Part shown: positions 14,992-23,397 of the stretch, piece by piece | How the letters are laid out: each line of letters begins with the position of its first letter | Numbering within the stretch: the stretch's first letter is position 1 | Assembly: GCA_902764875.1 (NCBI GenBank) | Contig: CACWXP010000011.1 | Location: forward strand, 1-64,000 | DNA: 64,000 nt | Direction: 5' to 3' | DNA from: an uncultured Eubacteriales bacterium | GTDB lineage: Bacteria > Bacillota > Clostridia > Christensenellales > Aristaeellaceae | Position numbers and translations under genes: made by a program | The notes under the pieces: model-generated | The model's input: the letters and a program-made list of their open reading frames with translations, nothing else | Told to the model about the DNA's origin: nothing | Database searches by the model: none

Positions 14992-15875
14992 GCAACGGGT
15001 TTCATTCCGGTTTTGTTACGATAACGGGACTGCCGAACGTCGGAAAGTCCTCGATTATGAACGCGATGATCGGCGAGAAGGTCGCCATTGTTTCCAGCCG
15101 GCCGCAGACCACGCGGAACAGGATTATGGGCGTCGTGACCCACGAGAACGACCAGATCGTTTTTCTGGACACGCCCGGCGTTCACCGGCCGCGGACGAAA
15201 CTGGGCGAATACATGATGCAGTCCGTGACCAACGCCATGGACGGCATGGACTGCGTGCTGATGCTGGCGGACGTTTCGCACATTACGGAGAAGGATATTC
15301 AGCTGGCGCAGGATGTGATGAAATATAAGGTACCGAAGATTCTGGCGCTGAACAAGATCGACCTGGTGCATCCGGAAAGCGTGCTTGCCGCGACAGCCAG
15401 GTTCGCCGAGATGGGATTCAACGACATCATTCCCGTGAGCGCGCGGAAAAAGAGCGGACTGGACGAACTAGTTTCGTGCATCGTGAAATATCTGCCGGAA
15501 GGGCCCAAATATTTCCCGGACGACATGATGACGGACCAGCCGGAGCGGGTGATCATCGCCGAAATCATCCGGGAAAAGGCGCTGCGCCATCTGCGCGAAG
15601 AAGTTCCGCACGGGATCGGCGTTGAGATCATGGGGATTGAAAAAATCAGCGACACACTGACGGAAATTCACGCGACCATCTATTGCGAACGGGAAGCGCA
15701 CAAGGGAATCATCATCGGGAAGCACGGATCCATGCTGCAGACCATCGGAACGGAAGCGCGGGCCGACATTGAAAAGCTGCTGGACACCCATGTGAACCTG
15801 AAACTTTGGGTTAAAATCCGGCCGGACTGGCGCAACAATCCGGCGGATCTGAAAAATCTTGGGTATGAAAAATAA
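14988..15875 (+). CDS. era: GTPase Era
   Basis: A 295-residue ribosome-assembly GTPase. G1 is GLPNVGKSS (14-22), G3 is DTPGVHRP, G4 is NKID. The C-terminal KH domain carries the family signature ending IIGKHGSMLQTIG. It binds 16S rRNA near its 3' end and the inner membrane. Length is standard. Its ATG overlaps the ybeY stop. The last gene of the operon proper; the next gene has its own SD 26 bases on. Confidence 0.96.
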   Translation: MSNGFHSGFVTITGLPNVGKSSIMNAMIGEKVAIVSSRPQTTRNRIMGVVTHENDQIVFLDTPGVHRPRTKLGEYMMQSVTNAMDGMDCVLMLADVSHITEKDIQLAQDVMKYKVPKILALNKIDLVHPESVLAATARFAEMGFNDIIPVSARKKSGLDELVSCIVKYLPEGPKYFPDDMMTDQPERVIIAEIIREKALRHLREEVPHGIGVEIMGIEKISDTLTEIHATIYCEREAHKGIIIGKHGSMLQTIGTEARADIEKLLDTHVNLKLWVKIRPDWRNNPADLKNLGYEK

Positions 15876-15901
15876 AACAAAAGGATGAAGGAGGGATTTC
15901 A

Positions 15902-16990
15902 ATGAAAAAGATCACTGCCGTACTTTTAACACTGGCCATGCTGCTGCTTTTCGCGGCAAACGCATTTGCGGAACAGGAAGAGGACCTTTTTGCGGACTGG
16001 AACAAGGAAGCTCCCGCACTGAAGGCCCTGATTGAATTTGTCGAAACGGTAACGGACGAATCCTCCCCGGATTTCATTCCGCCGGCTGACCGGATCGCGA
16101 CATTTGACATGGACGGGACACTTTGCGGAGAACTGTATCCGACCTATCTTGAATATTATCTTCTTGAACGGCGCATTTTCTGCGATCCATCCTACACGCC
16201 GGACGAAGAGATGCTCGAGTTTGGTCGGATGCTGCGGGACCACGCGCTGGACAAATCCTTTCCGGACGGGATGGATGTTCTGCACGGCGAGCACGCCGCC
16301 AAGGCCTATGCGGGCATGACGCTGAACGAGTTCGCGGACTTTGTTACGAACCAGCTGGTTCGGGAAGTGGACGGCTTTGAAGGCATGACATATGCCAACA
16401 CGTTCTATACACCCATGGTGGAAGTTGTTGAATACCTGGAAGACAACGACTTCAAGGTGTATGTTTGCAGCGGCAGCGACCGCTATATCTGCCGGACCTT
16501 CATTGAAGGCGTTCTGGACATTCCCTTTGAACAGATCATCGGCATGGACGTGGATGTGGAAGCCACCAACGAGGACGGCGCGGACGGACTGAAGTATGTT
16601 TACACCAGCGAGGATACCATCCTTCGGACGGACAGGATGCTGATTAAGAACCTTAAGATGAACAAGGTTAAGGCGATCGTGAAGGAGATCGGGCGGCAGC
16701 CTGTGCTCTCGTTCGGCAACAGCAGCGGCGACGTGAGCATGCATAACTATACGATCTTCAACAACCGCTATAAGAGCGCGGCTTTCATGCTGATCGCGGA
16801 CGACGAAGAACGCGACTACGGCAATACCGAGAAAACACAAAGCCTGCGGCAAAAGTGGGAGGAAAGCGGCTATCACGTGATCTCCATGAAGGATGATTTC
16901 CGGACCATTTACGGAGACGACGTTAAAAAGACCGGCAGCTTCCACTGGCTGGAAGAGTTTGCCGATCCGGAGGAGAAAAAGGCCGAATAA
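15902..16990 (+). CDS. Secreted HAD-superfamily phosphatase
   Basis: A 362-residue protein with a signal peptide (cleavage likely after AFA at residue 23) followed by an HAD fold: motif I FDMDGTL with D69 and D71, motif II VCSGSDRY, and a late FGNSSGDVSMH acidic motif. The cap lies between motifs I and II. The pattern is that of phosphoserine-phosphatase-like HAD hydrolases (class C1), exported here rather than cytoplasmic. Substrate unknown. GAAGGAGGG precedes the ATG. It follows era by 26 bases and may be read through from that operon. Confidence 0.85.
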   Translation: MKKITAVLLTLAMLLLFAANAFAEQEEDLFADWNKEAPALKALIEFVETVTDESSPDFIPPADRIATFDMDGTLCGELYPTYLEYYLLERRIFCDPSYTPDEEMLEFGRMLRDHALDKSFPDGMDVLHGEHAAKAYAGMTLNEFADFVTNQLVREVDGFEGMTYANTFYTPMVEVVEYLEDNDFKVYVCSGSDRYICRTFIEGVLDIPFEQIIGMDVDVEATNEDGADGLKYVYTSEDTILRTDRMLIKNLKMNKVKAIVKEIGRQPVLSFGNSSGDVSMHNYTIFNNRYKSAAFMLIADDEERDYGNTEKTQSLRQKWEESGYHVISMKDDFRTIYGDDVKKTGSFHWLEEFADPEEKKAE

Positions 16991-17011
16991 ACACATAAAC
17001 CGGAAGACTGA

Positions 17012-18187
17012 CTACACCGGGAAGACCTGGTAGATTCCGCACTTGAGATATTCGGTTTCGGGAGACTGGGGCAGGATCGGGTGATCCTTGCCCTGGGTGC
17101 GGAATTCCACCTGGCGGAGAAGGACACGGGCATCGGACGCGGCGTCCTGCACCATGCGGCGGAACATATCCGGCAGGACATGCTGGCTGCAGGAGCAGGT
17201 GATCAGATATCCGCCGGGAACGATCATTTTCATGGCCCGGAGGTTGATTTCCTTGTAGCCGCGCATGGCGTTTTCCAGGGTGGATTTTGACTTTGTAAAA
17301 GCCGGGGGATCCAGGATGATGACGTCATACTGATCACCGGAGCGGCTTTTTTCCGCCAGGAGATCGAAAGCATTGGCTTCGACAAAATGCACCCGGTCCT
17401 CCAGGCCGTTGAGCTTCGCGTTTTTTTCTGCAAACTCACAGGCAAAGCCGCTGATATCGACGCCGGTGACTTCCTTCGCGCCGTAATGGCCCGCATGGAG
17501 GGCAAAGGAACCCGTGTGGGTGAAGCAGTCGAGGACACGCTTATTTTTGACAAAGGGCGCGATGGCCGCGCGGTTTTCCTTCTGATCGAGGAAGAAGCCG
17601 GTTTTCTGGCCCTCCTTGACATCCACATAGAAACGGACGCCGTTTTCCTGAATCTCCACGAGATCCGGGACTTCACCCCAGAGGAGGCCTGTGGTCATTT
17701 CCAGACCTTCCAGCCGGCGGACGGGCACATCGTTGCGTTCCCAGATGCCGCGGGGGCTTACTTCCTGCACCAGGGCGTCGACCACATCCTGCTTGAACCT
17801 TTCCATACCGAGGGAAAGGCACTGGAGGACGAGGACATCGCCGAATGCATCCACGATCAGGGCCGGGAGGCGGTCGCTTTCCGCGAAGATGAGGCGGCAG
17901 CTCTTCAGATCGGCAAAGGTGCGGCGATATTCCACCGCTTCGCGCACGCGGCGGAAGATGAAATCGCGGTTGACGGGCTCTTCACGGTAAGTGAGGATCC
18001 GGAGGGCGATCTGGCTGGCGGGATTGTAGAAGGCTTTGGCCAGGAATTTGCCCTTGGAAGAACGGATATCCACGACGTCTCCGGGGCTGACCGCGGCGTC
18101 CGCGCTGTCGATATCGCTGCGGAAGACCCAGGGGTGGCGGGTGTAGACACGTTTTTCCTTGCCGGGTTTCAAGGTGACTGACGACAT
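17012..18187 (-). CDS. rlmI: 23S rRNA m5C1962-type methyltransferase (RlmI family)
   Basis: A 391-residue class I SAM-dependent rRNA cytosine methyltransferase. It has an N-terminal PUA-like domain (VYTRHPWVFRSDI ... GDVVDIRSSKGKFLAKA), the linker, then the Rossmann domain with VLDCFTHTGSFALHA, VTGVDISGFA and the catalytic-loop motif DPPAFTKSK, followed by ITCSCSQHV. The start at 18187 (MSSVTLKPG) has AAAGGAG 9 bases upstream; the longer open frame runs into the divergent promoter and is rejected. Convergent with the HAD gene with a 21-base gap. Confidence 0.9.
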   Translation of the reverse strand: MSSVTLKPGKEKRVYTRHPWVFRSDIDSADAAVSPGDVVDIRSSKGKFLAKAFYNPASQIALRILTYREEPVNRDFIFRRVREAVEYRRTFADLKSCRLIFAESDRLPALIVDAFGDVLVLQCLSLGMERFKQDVVDALVQEVSPRGIWERNDVPVRRLEGLEMTTGLLWGEVPDLVEIQENGVRFYVDVKEGQKTGFFLDQKENRAAIAPFVKNKRVLDCFTHTGSFALHAGHYGAKEVTGVDISGFACEFAEKNAKLNGLEDRVHFVEANAFDLLAEKSRSGDQYDVIILDPPAFTKSKSTLENAMRGYKEINLRAMKMIVPGGYLITCSCSQHVLPDMFRRMVQDAASDARVLLRQVEFRTQGKDHPILPQSPETEYLKCGIYQVFPV

Positions 18188-18210
18188 TGGTTTTTGCTCC
18201 TTTTCTTTGT

Positions 18211-18241
18211 TTGACGGATTGATTGACAGAGACTGTATAAT
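18211..18241 (+). promoter_or_regulatory. Promoter of the small Cys-rich gene
   Basis: TTGACG (18211-18216), 19-bp spacer, perfect TATAAT (18236-18241). The start codon is 27 bases downstream. Confidence 0.6.
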
Positions 18242-18268
18242 GGCAGCTGCAATAAGGGGGAATTTCGG

Positions 18269-18463
18269 ATGGTTCGGGAATGCGTGCTTTACGACAGGGA
18301 GTGCATCGGATGCGGCGAATGCGACCGGTGCGACCTGGATCCGGAGAAGATCTGCGACAACTGCATGAAATGCGTGCAGGGGGACGCGGAATTCCGGGGC
18401 ATCATGATCGACGGGATTCAGCTTGAGCACGAAACCGACCAGGGGTCGGTCAGTCCGGTTTGA
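18269..18463 (+). CDS. Small eight-cysteine protein, unknown function
   Basis: A 64-residue protein with cysteines at 5, 12, 15, 18, 21, 29, 32 and 35. The two clusters, CIGCGECDRC and CDNCMKC, resemble ferredoxin-type or zinc-ribbon ligands and suggest two metal sites. The C-terminal half is acidic and Cys-free. A purine-rich AAGGGGGAA precedes the ATG. It has its own promoter and runs divergent from rlmI. Its 3' end overlaps the tail-to-tail tyrosine recombinase gene by 14 bases. I do not recognise a named family. Confidence 0.75.
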   Translation: MVRECVLYDRECIGCGECDRCDLDPEKICDNCMKCVQGDAEFRGIMIDGIQLEHETDQGSVSPV

Positions 18464-19544
18464 ACTCCGGATCGCCGGGCAGATGCACATGCTCGGCCGC
18501 CATGCGGCGGCGGGCATCGGTCATATCCGCGTAGTGCTTGCGGGTTGTATCCACGGAGGAATGGCCGAGGACGTCCGCCACGAGATAGATATCGCCGGTT
18601 TCATTATATAAATTCGTCGCGTAGGTGCTGCGCAGCTTGTGGGGGCTGATTTTCGGCTTCAGCGGGGCAGCCACCGCGGCGTATTTTTTAACGAGATTCT
18701 GGACGGCGCGCTGGGTGATGCGCTTGCGCTGGAGGCTGAGGAAGAGAGCGACCTCGTTTCCGGGGAGGGTTTCCACCTGCTTTCGTTCCTCGACATATTC
18801 GGCCAGGGCGTCGGCCACCTCCGGCGAAAAATACAGCACGACCTGATTGCCGCCTTTACGGGTGACCACAAAGGCATTGTTTTCAAAATCCACATCGGAG
18901 AGGTTCATTCCGACGCACTCACTGACGCGGATGCCGGTGCCCAGAAAAAGGGAGAGCAGGGCAAAATCGCGTTTGGCGGTGATTTTCTGGTATTTCTGCT
19001 GGCCTTTGGACATTTGATCGCCGGACTGGGCCGTAGAGAGGATGCGCGCCAGTTCGTCCTTGGAGAGGCGGATGATTGGCTTCTCGTGAACCTTCGGCAG
19101 GGGAACGAGCTCCGTTACATTGGCGGTGATCCGCTGGTTTTTGAAGAGATAATCATAAAAGGAACGGATGGAACAGAGTTTTCTTTTAATGGACAGTTCG
19201 TGATTGACATACGCTTTGTTAGGTACCGAAGCGTCATCTGATTTTAAATAATAAGTCAGATATTCGGTGTAAGCGGTGAGATCGCTGCGGGTCAGCTTTT
19301 CGAGATCCTGATCAGTCAGGAGCGTGAGCTTCTGATCGGCGAAGGAGACGCGCTCGGACTGCAGAAAATGAAAAAACGTCCGCAGATCGATGGCGTAGGC
19401 CAGCCTGGTGAGCGTACTGGTCGTTACAGCGATCGAACGAATGTAATCCGAGCAGGCCTGCGGGAGCTCGCGCAGAATGGCGCGGATCTGGAGAATGCGT
19501 TTCGCGTCGGATTCCTCACGATACTGATTGACAGGATAAGCCAT
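18450..19544 (-). CDS. Tyrosine recombinase (Xer-like integrase family)
   Basis: A 364-residue site-specific recombinase. An N-terminal SAM-like DNA-binding domain (~25-140) is followed by the catalytic domain with all core residues: R206 (GTGIRVSE), K230, H302 and R305 (SPHKLRSTY), H328 (LGHSS) and the nucleophile Y338 (TTRKHYADM). It is longer than XerC/XerD (~300 residues), mainly at the N-terminus. GGAGG lies 10 bases before the ATG. It sits among housekeeping genes, not in an obvious mobile element, and a 34-bp palindrome lies 64 bases upstream. In B. subtilis the xerC homologue codV lies between trmFO and hslV; that slot is empty here, so this gene might be the relocated Xer. Confidence 0.9.
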   Translation of the reverse strand: MAYPVNQYREESDAKRILQIRAILRELPQACSDYIRSIAVTTSTLTRLAYAIDLRTFFHFLQSERVSFADQKLTLLTDQDLEKLTRSDLTAYTEYLTYYLKSDDASVPNKAYVNHELSIKRKLCSIRSFYDYLFKNQRITANVTELVPLPKVHEKPIIRLSKDELARILSTAQSGDQMSKGQQKYQKITAKRDFALLSLFLGTGIRVSECVGMNLSDVDFENNAFVVTRKGGNQVVLYFSPEVADALAEYVEERKQVETLPGNEVALFLSLQRKRITQRAVQNLVKKYAAVAAPLKPKISPHKLRSTYATNLYNETGDIYLVADVLGHSSVDTTRKHYADMTDARRRMAAEHVHLPGDPEFKPD

Positions 19545-19607
19545 GGGTTCAAGTGCCTCCGAGCCTTTGATTTACGACGGTTTCAGGATATACCGGTTTA
19601 TTGCCTC

Positions 19608-19641
19608 AACTATTCATAAAACTATGGTTTAGCGAATAGTT
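19608..19641. promoter_or_regulatory. 34-bp imperfect palindrome upstream of the recombinase (possible recombination site or operator)
   Basis: Left arm AACTATTCATAAA (19608-19620), 8-bp centre ACTATGGT, right arm TTAGCGAATAGTT (19629-19641). The arms match as inverted repeats at 11 of 13 positions, and the outer 8 bp are perfect. The 13-8-13 layout is the same as that of lox-type sites. It could instead be an autoregulatory operator. Confidence 0.5.
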
Positions 19642-19649
19642 CCAAGCGA

Positions 19650-19952
19650 TTATAACCCCTCTTCCGAGGGTATGTCAATGACGCTTCCTTCCTCGGATTC
19701 ATTGTTTTTTCGCGGGTGCATCGAGCGGAAACCATTCCCTGTATGCGTCGTAGCCTGTTTGAATACTCTCTTCCGTTCCGGATTGTAGCTGAGAAGCTTT
19801 GCGAAGGGCTGCAGGCTCTTTGCCGGGCTGTATCCCTGGTTCCGAAGCGCCAGATAGGCTCTGAGGGTTTCAGGCTTTCCGACGATCACGATCCAGTCAA
19901 ACCGTTCGCTTTCTGGCTGATCGAGATTTTTTTCGTGATAAGGGATCAGTTC
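19650..19952 (-). pseudogene. Coding-like open frame in phase after the rnhA stop
   Basis: The frame of rnhA continues for about 100 codons past its TAA (19953-19955) to a stop at 19650. The first ~65 codons read like a real protein (ESERFDWIVIVGKPETLRAY, then LRNQGYSPAKSLQPFAKLL). The first possible starts are the GTG at 19889 or a CTG near 19949; neither has a clear SD. It may be a degraded gene, a small protein with a weak start, or a former C-terminal extension. Apart from this ORF and the palindrome at 19608, nothing else is seen in 19545-19952. Confidence 0.35.
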
Positions 19953-20435
19953 TTATTCGGCGGGTCTTCTTGATTCTTCTTCCATCTTCATCAGCTGCTG
20001 CACGGCTTCCCTTGCCAGTTCGTCGCAGCGGTTGTTTTCGGGATGATCGGCATGGCCTTTGACCTTGATGAACTCCACGTTGTGCTTTTTGGTCTGGGCC
20101 GTGAGGATAAACCAGAGATCCTGGTTTTCGACCTTGGTGCCGTTGCTGGTTTTCCAGCCATTCTTTTTCCAGTTATCGATCCAATGGTCATTGAAGGCCT
20201 GGACAAGATAGTTGCTGTCGGAATAGAGTTTGACGTTGCAGGGCTCCTTCAGGGCGCCGAGGGCGCTGATGGCGGCAAAAAGCTCCATGCGGTTGTTGGT
20301 GGTGCCGGCAACGAAGCCGGACATTTCCTTGCGGTGGGGGCCGAACTCGAGAATGGCGCCCCAGCCGCCGGGGCCGGGATTGCCGCTGCAGGCTCCGTCG
20401 GTATAGATATTCACGGTTTTCCGGTTTTCACTCAT
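19953..20435 (-). CDS. rnhA: Ribonuclease HI
   Basis: A 160-residue RNase H type 1 that cuts the RNA strand of RNA-DNA hybrids. The catalytic carboxylates are in place: D13 ([12 protein letters not shown]), E51 (NNRMEL), D73 (YSDSNYL) and the late D in NNRCDELAR. The basic protrusion ([15 protein letters not shown]) is present. It follows proC by 18 bases on the same strand and is probably co-transcribed with it. Confidence 0.95.
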   Translation of the reverse strand: MSENRKTVNIYTDGACSGNPGPGGWGAILEFGPHRKEMSGFVAGTTNNRMELFAAISALGALKEPCNVKLYSDSNYLVQAFNDHWIDNWKKNGWKTSNGTKVENQDLWFILTAQTKKHNVEFIKVKGHADHPENNRCDELAREAVQQLMKMEEESRRPAE

Positions 20436-20453
20436 GGAAGTACCTCTTCAGGA

Positions 20454-21263
20454 TTATTTGGACATTTCGCGGCTCTTTTCCGCGCAGACCTTCATCGCGT
20501 CCATAATGGCGGCGCGGAAACCTTTCCTCTCCAGCTCTTCAACGGCTTCGATGGTCGTTCCGCCGGGAGAACAGACCGCATCTTTCAGGGCGGCGGGATG
20601 GGTTCCCGTTGAGAGCACCATCAGGGCGCTGCCGAGGACGCTCTGGGCAGCCATTTCATAGGCATGCACGCGCGGAATTCCCTCTTTGACCGCGGCGTCG
20701 GCCATGGCCTCGATCATCATATAGACATAGGCCGGGCTGCTTCCGCTGAGGGCCACGACGCCGTCAAAGAGGCGTTCCGGGAGAATACGGGTTTTTCCTA
20801 TGGAATCGAAGATGCCCTTGACGAACTCAAAATCCTCCTTGGAAAAGGTGGACTCGTCGCACAGGGCGGTCATTCCCTCGCCGACCAGGGCCGGTGTGTT
20901 GGGCATGACGCGCATATAGGCCGCGTCCGTCCCCCGGAGCTCTTTTTCGAGCATTTTCACCGTCCAGCCGGCTGCGATGCTGAGCACTGCCTTGCCCGAA
21001 AGGGCGGAGCGGATTTCTTCGATCACATCGCGGACAAAGATCGGTTTGACGGCGAGGACGATCAGATCCGCCTCCTCGGCCACCTGGAGACAGTCGGACG
21101 CCGTGCGGATGCCGGGAAGATCCTCCTCCAGCTCGCGCATTCTTTTACGGTTTGTATCGAAAGCGATGATCTGGGACGCGCGGACGTATTCCGCCTCCAC
21201 AATGCCGCGGAGAATCGCGGAACCCATATTGCCCGCGCCGATCATTCCGATGGTTCGAATCAT
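20454..21263 (-). CDS. proC: Pyrroline-5-carboxylate reductase
   Basis: A 269-residue enzyme for the last step of proline synthesis (P5C to proline with NAD(P)H). It has the Rossmann motif IGMIGAGNMGSAI, the VLAVKP motif and the P5CR signature (ALSGSSPAYVYMMIEAMADAAVKEG) with the substrate loop. GGGAGG lies 7 bases before the ATG. It has its own promoter, separating it from hslVU upstream, and leads a two-gene unit with rnhA. Confidence 0.95.
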   Translation of the reverse strand: MIRTIGMIGAGNMGSAILRGIVEAEYVRASQIIAFDTNRKRMRELEEDLPGIRTASDCLQVAEEADLIVLAVKPIFVRDVIEEIRSALSGKAVLSIAAGWTVKMLEKELRGTDAAYMRVMPNTPALVGEGMTALCDESTFSKEDFEFVKGIFDSIGKTRILPERLFDGVVALSGSSPAYVYMMIEAMADAAVKEGIPRVHAYEMAAQSVLGSALMVLSTGTHPAALKDAVCSPGGTTIEAVEELERKGFRAAIMDAMKVCAEKSREMSK

Positions 21264-21296
21264 ATGCCAGCCTCCCCTTCTGTTTTGCTCCCTGTC

Positions 21297-21337
21297 ATTA
21301 TATACGACAAGAGTGCGGTCTGCAACGAGACCGCACT
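21297..21337 (-). promoter_or_regulatory. proC promoter overlapping an inverted repeat after hslU
   Basis: Minus-strand TTGCAG (21320-21325), 17-bp spacer, TATAAT (21297-21302). A 10-bp perfect stem AGTGCGGTCT/AGACCGCACT (21312-21337) lies just after hslU and includes the -35. It lacks a T-run, so it is at best a weak hslU terminator. Confidence 0.7.
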
Positions 21338-21348
21338 GAGAAATTCGT

Positions 21349-22722
21349 TTAAAGAATGTATTTTCGGATATCCACGGGTTTATTCTCGCTCTTCAGGTGG
21401 TCTTCCACGTATTTCCGGTCGATCGTGAGCTCAAAGGGCGGCATGTTTTCATCCCCGGCGTTGAAGGAGATATCCTCCAGGAGCTGCTCGAAGATCGCGT
21501 GGAGTCTTCTGGCGCCGATATCCTCGGCGTTTTCGTTGGCCGCGCAGGCTGCCTCGGCGATGGCGTCGATGGCGGTTTCGTCAAACTTCAGGAGCACCTT
21601 ATCCACTTCGAGGAGGGCCCGGTACTGCTTGGTGAGGGCATTTTCCGGAACGGTCAGGATCTGGCGGAAATCATCCCGCGTGAGGCTCTGGAGATTGACG
21701 CGGACCGGGAAACGGCCCTGCAGTTCGGGAATGAGGTCGGTGACCTTGCTGACATGGAAGGCGCCGGCGGCGATGAAAAGCATATAATCCGTGCGGACCG
21801 CGCCGTATTTCGTGTTGACGGTGCAGCCTTCAACGATGGGCAGAATATCGCGCTGGACGCCTTCGCGGCTGACATCCGGGCCGCCGCCCATGCGGCTGCT
21901 TCCGGCGATTTTGTCGATTTCGTCAATGAAGACGATGCCGTTCTGCTCGGTGCGGCGGATGGCTTCCTCCTGCACGGCGTCGTTGTCGATAAGCTTGGCG
22001 GCTTCCTGATCGGTCAGAATCTTGCGGGCTTCCTTTACCTTTACATGGCGCATGCGGGTGCGCTTGGGCATCATGTTGCCCATCATATCGCCGAGGCTGA
22101 TGCTGGAACCGCCGACTTCCAGGGTCGGGGCTTCCTCTTCCACCTCCAGCTCCAGCTCGTTTTCCTCGATTTCACCGCGGAGGAGCTGCTGGCGGATTTC
22201 TTCCTTTTTCTTCGCCAGCTCGGTGGTTTCCTCGGAGGAGGCCTGCTGTTCCTTCTGCTTTCCGAGGAGGAAATCCAGCGGATTGGAGGCGGCGTTCTTT
22301 TTGCGGGGATGGGACAGGAGTTCGGAGAGCTGTTCTTCCGCCAGGACCCGGGCCCGCGGGAGGACCTTTTCCTCATGCTCCTTGCGGACCATGCGGACGG
22401 CATTTTCCGCCAGATCGCGGATGATGCTTTCGACATCGCGGCCCACATAGCCTACCTCGGTGAACTTGGTGGCTTCCACCTTGATGAAAGGCGCGTTCAC
22501 CAGTCGGGCCAGGCGGCGGGCGATTTCGGTTTTGCCGACGCCGGTGGGACCCACCATCAGGATATTCTTCGGGATGATTTCATCGCGGAGGGACTCGTCC
22601 ACCCGGCTGCGGCGGTAGCGGTTGCGCAGGGCGATGGCGACGGCCTTCTTGGCCTCGTTCTGGCCGACGATATAGCGGTCGAGTTCATGGACAATCTGTC
22701 TTGGGGTCAGCTGTTCACTCAT
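21349..22722 (-). CDS. hslU: HslU (ClpY) ATPase of the HslVU protease
   Basis: A 457-residue AAA+ unfoldase. It shows the HslU N-terminus ([23 protein letters not shown]), Walker [16 protein letters not shown], the pore-loop motif GYVGRD, the variable I domain (~110-240), Walker [13 protein letters not shown], sensor motifs, and the C-terminal RKYIL tail that docks into HslV. The start at 22722 (MSEQL) has GAGGTGAAG upstream; the longer frame is not family-like. It is 20 bases behind hslV. CodY, which follows in B. subtilis, is absent. Confidence 0.96.
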   Translation of the reverse strand: MSEQLTPRQIVHELDRYIVGQNEAKKAVAIALRNRYRRSRVDESLRDEIIPKNILMVGPTGVGKTEIARRLARLVNAPFIKVEATKFTEVGYVGRDVESIIRDLAENAVRMVRKEHEEKVLPRARVLAEEQLSELLSHPRKKNAASNPLDFLLGKQKEQQASSEETTELAKKKEEIRQQLLRGEIEENELELEVEEEAPTLEVGGSSISLGDMMGNMMPKRTRMRHVKVKEARKILTDQEAAKLIDNDAVQEEAIRRTEQNGIVFIDEIDKIAGSSRMGGGPDVSREGVQRDILPIVEGCTVNTKYGAVRTDYMLFIAAGAFHVSKVTDLIPELQGRFPVRVNLQSLTRDDFRQILTVPENALTKQYRALLEVDKVLLKFDETAIDAIAEAACAANENAEDIGARRLHAIFEQLLEDISFNAGDENMPPFELTIDRKYVEDHLKSENKPVDIRKYIL

Positions 22723-22742
22723 TTTTTCTTCACCTCGGTTCC

Positions 22743-23282
22743 TTACAGGGTTTCCACGGTAATGTTGTCGTTGGTGTAGACGCAAATGCTGGCGGCGATA
22801 TGCAATGCCTTTTCCGCGATTTCGGGGGCCGGCAGATCCGTGTTCTGCATGAGGGCTCGTGCCGCGGCCAGGGCATAGTTTCCGCCGGAACCGATGGCAG
22901 CGATGCCTTCATCGGGATCGATGACCTCGCCGGTGCCGCTGAGGATCAGAAGCCGGTCCCTGTTGGCGGCGATCATCATGGATTCCAGCTGGCGCATGGC
23001 CTGATCGCCGCGCCAGGTCTGGGCCAGGGCCACGGCGGCCTTTTCCAGATTTCCGCCGGTTTTCTGGAGCTGCTCTTCAAACTTTTCGCAGAGGGCGAAG
23101 GCATCCGCAACACTGCCGGCAAAGCCGACGGCCACTTCGCCGTTATAGAGGCGGCGGACTTTCTTCGCGGTGGTTTTGAAAATGGTATGCTCTCCCATGG
23201 TGACCTGGCCGTCGCCGGCGATCGCGGTGACGCCGTTTTTGCGGACGGCGCAGATGGTGGTTCCTTTGAACGGACTGCTCAT
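22743..23282 (-). CDS. hslV: HslV (ClpQ) peptidase subunit
   Basis: A 179-residue proteasome-beta-like peptidase that pairs with HslU. The core [24 protein letters not shown] and the [14 protein letters not shown] helix are typical. The N-terminus is MSSPFKGTT, so, as in B. subtilis CodW, the mature protein may begin with Ser2 rather than with the usual Thr1. The 112 bases between trmFO and this gene contain no xerC/codV but hold a copy of the GAACCGTCCCT motif. Confidence 0.95.
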   Translation of the reverse strand: MSSPFKGTTICAVRKNGVTAIAGDGQVTMGEHTIFKTTAKKVRRLYNGEVAVGFAGSVADAFALCEKFEEQLQKTGGNLEKAAVALAQTWRGDQAMRQLESMMIAANRDRLLILSGTGEVIDPDEGIAAIGSGGNYALAAARALMQNTDLPAPEIAEKALHIAASICVYTNDNITVETL

Positions 23283-23383
23283 TTTGATTCTGTTTCCTTT
23301 CTCAGCTTTTCTTTTCAGCTGCTTTTGATATAAAAGGAGATCGTCACTGCAATTTACCTTTTATCCAATTGATTCGGTCCTGA

Positions 23384-23397
23384 AAGAACCGTCCCTA
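23384..23397. repeat. Copy of the dispersed AAGAACCGTCCCT motif
   Basis: AAAGAACCGTCCCTATAGG at 23383-23401 overlaps the end of trmFO. GAACCGTCCCT is identical at 2867-2877 and 53010-53020, and a reverse copy of its first 10 bases (with a preceding A) is at 52975-52984. All are at gene ends. Confidence 0.6.

Noticed and set aside
18223-18241. TTGACA close to TATAAT upstream of the Cys-rich gene
   Set aside because: The TTGACA at about 18223 is only 7 bases from TATAAT, too close; TTGACG at 18211 was used instead.
18188-18517. N-terminal extension of rlmI
   Set aside because: It would overlap the divergent promoter and the Cys-rich gene; MSSVTLKPG at 18187 has its own SD.
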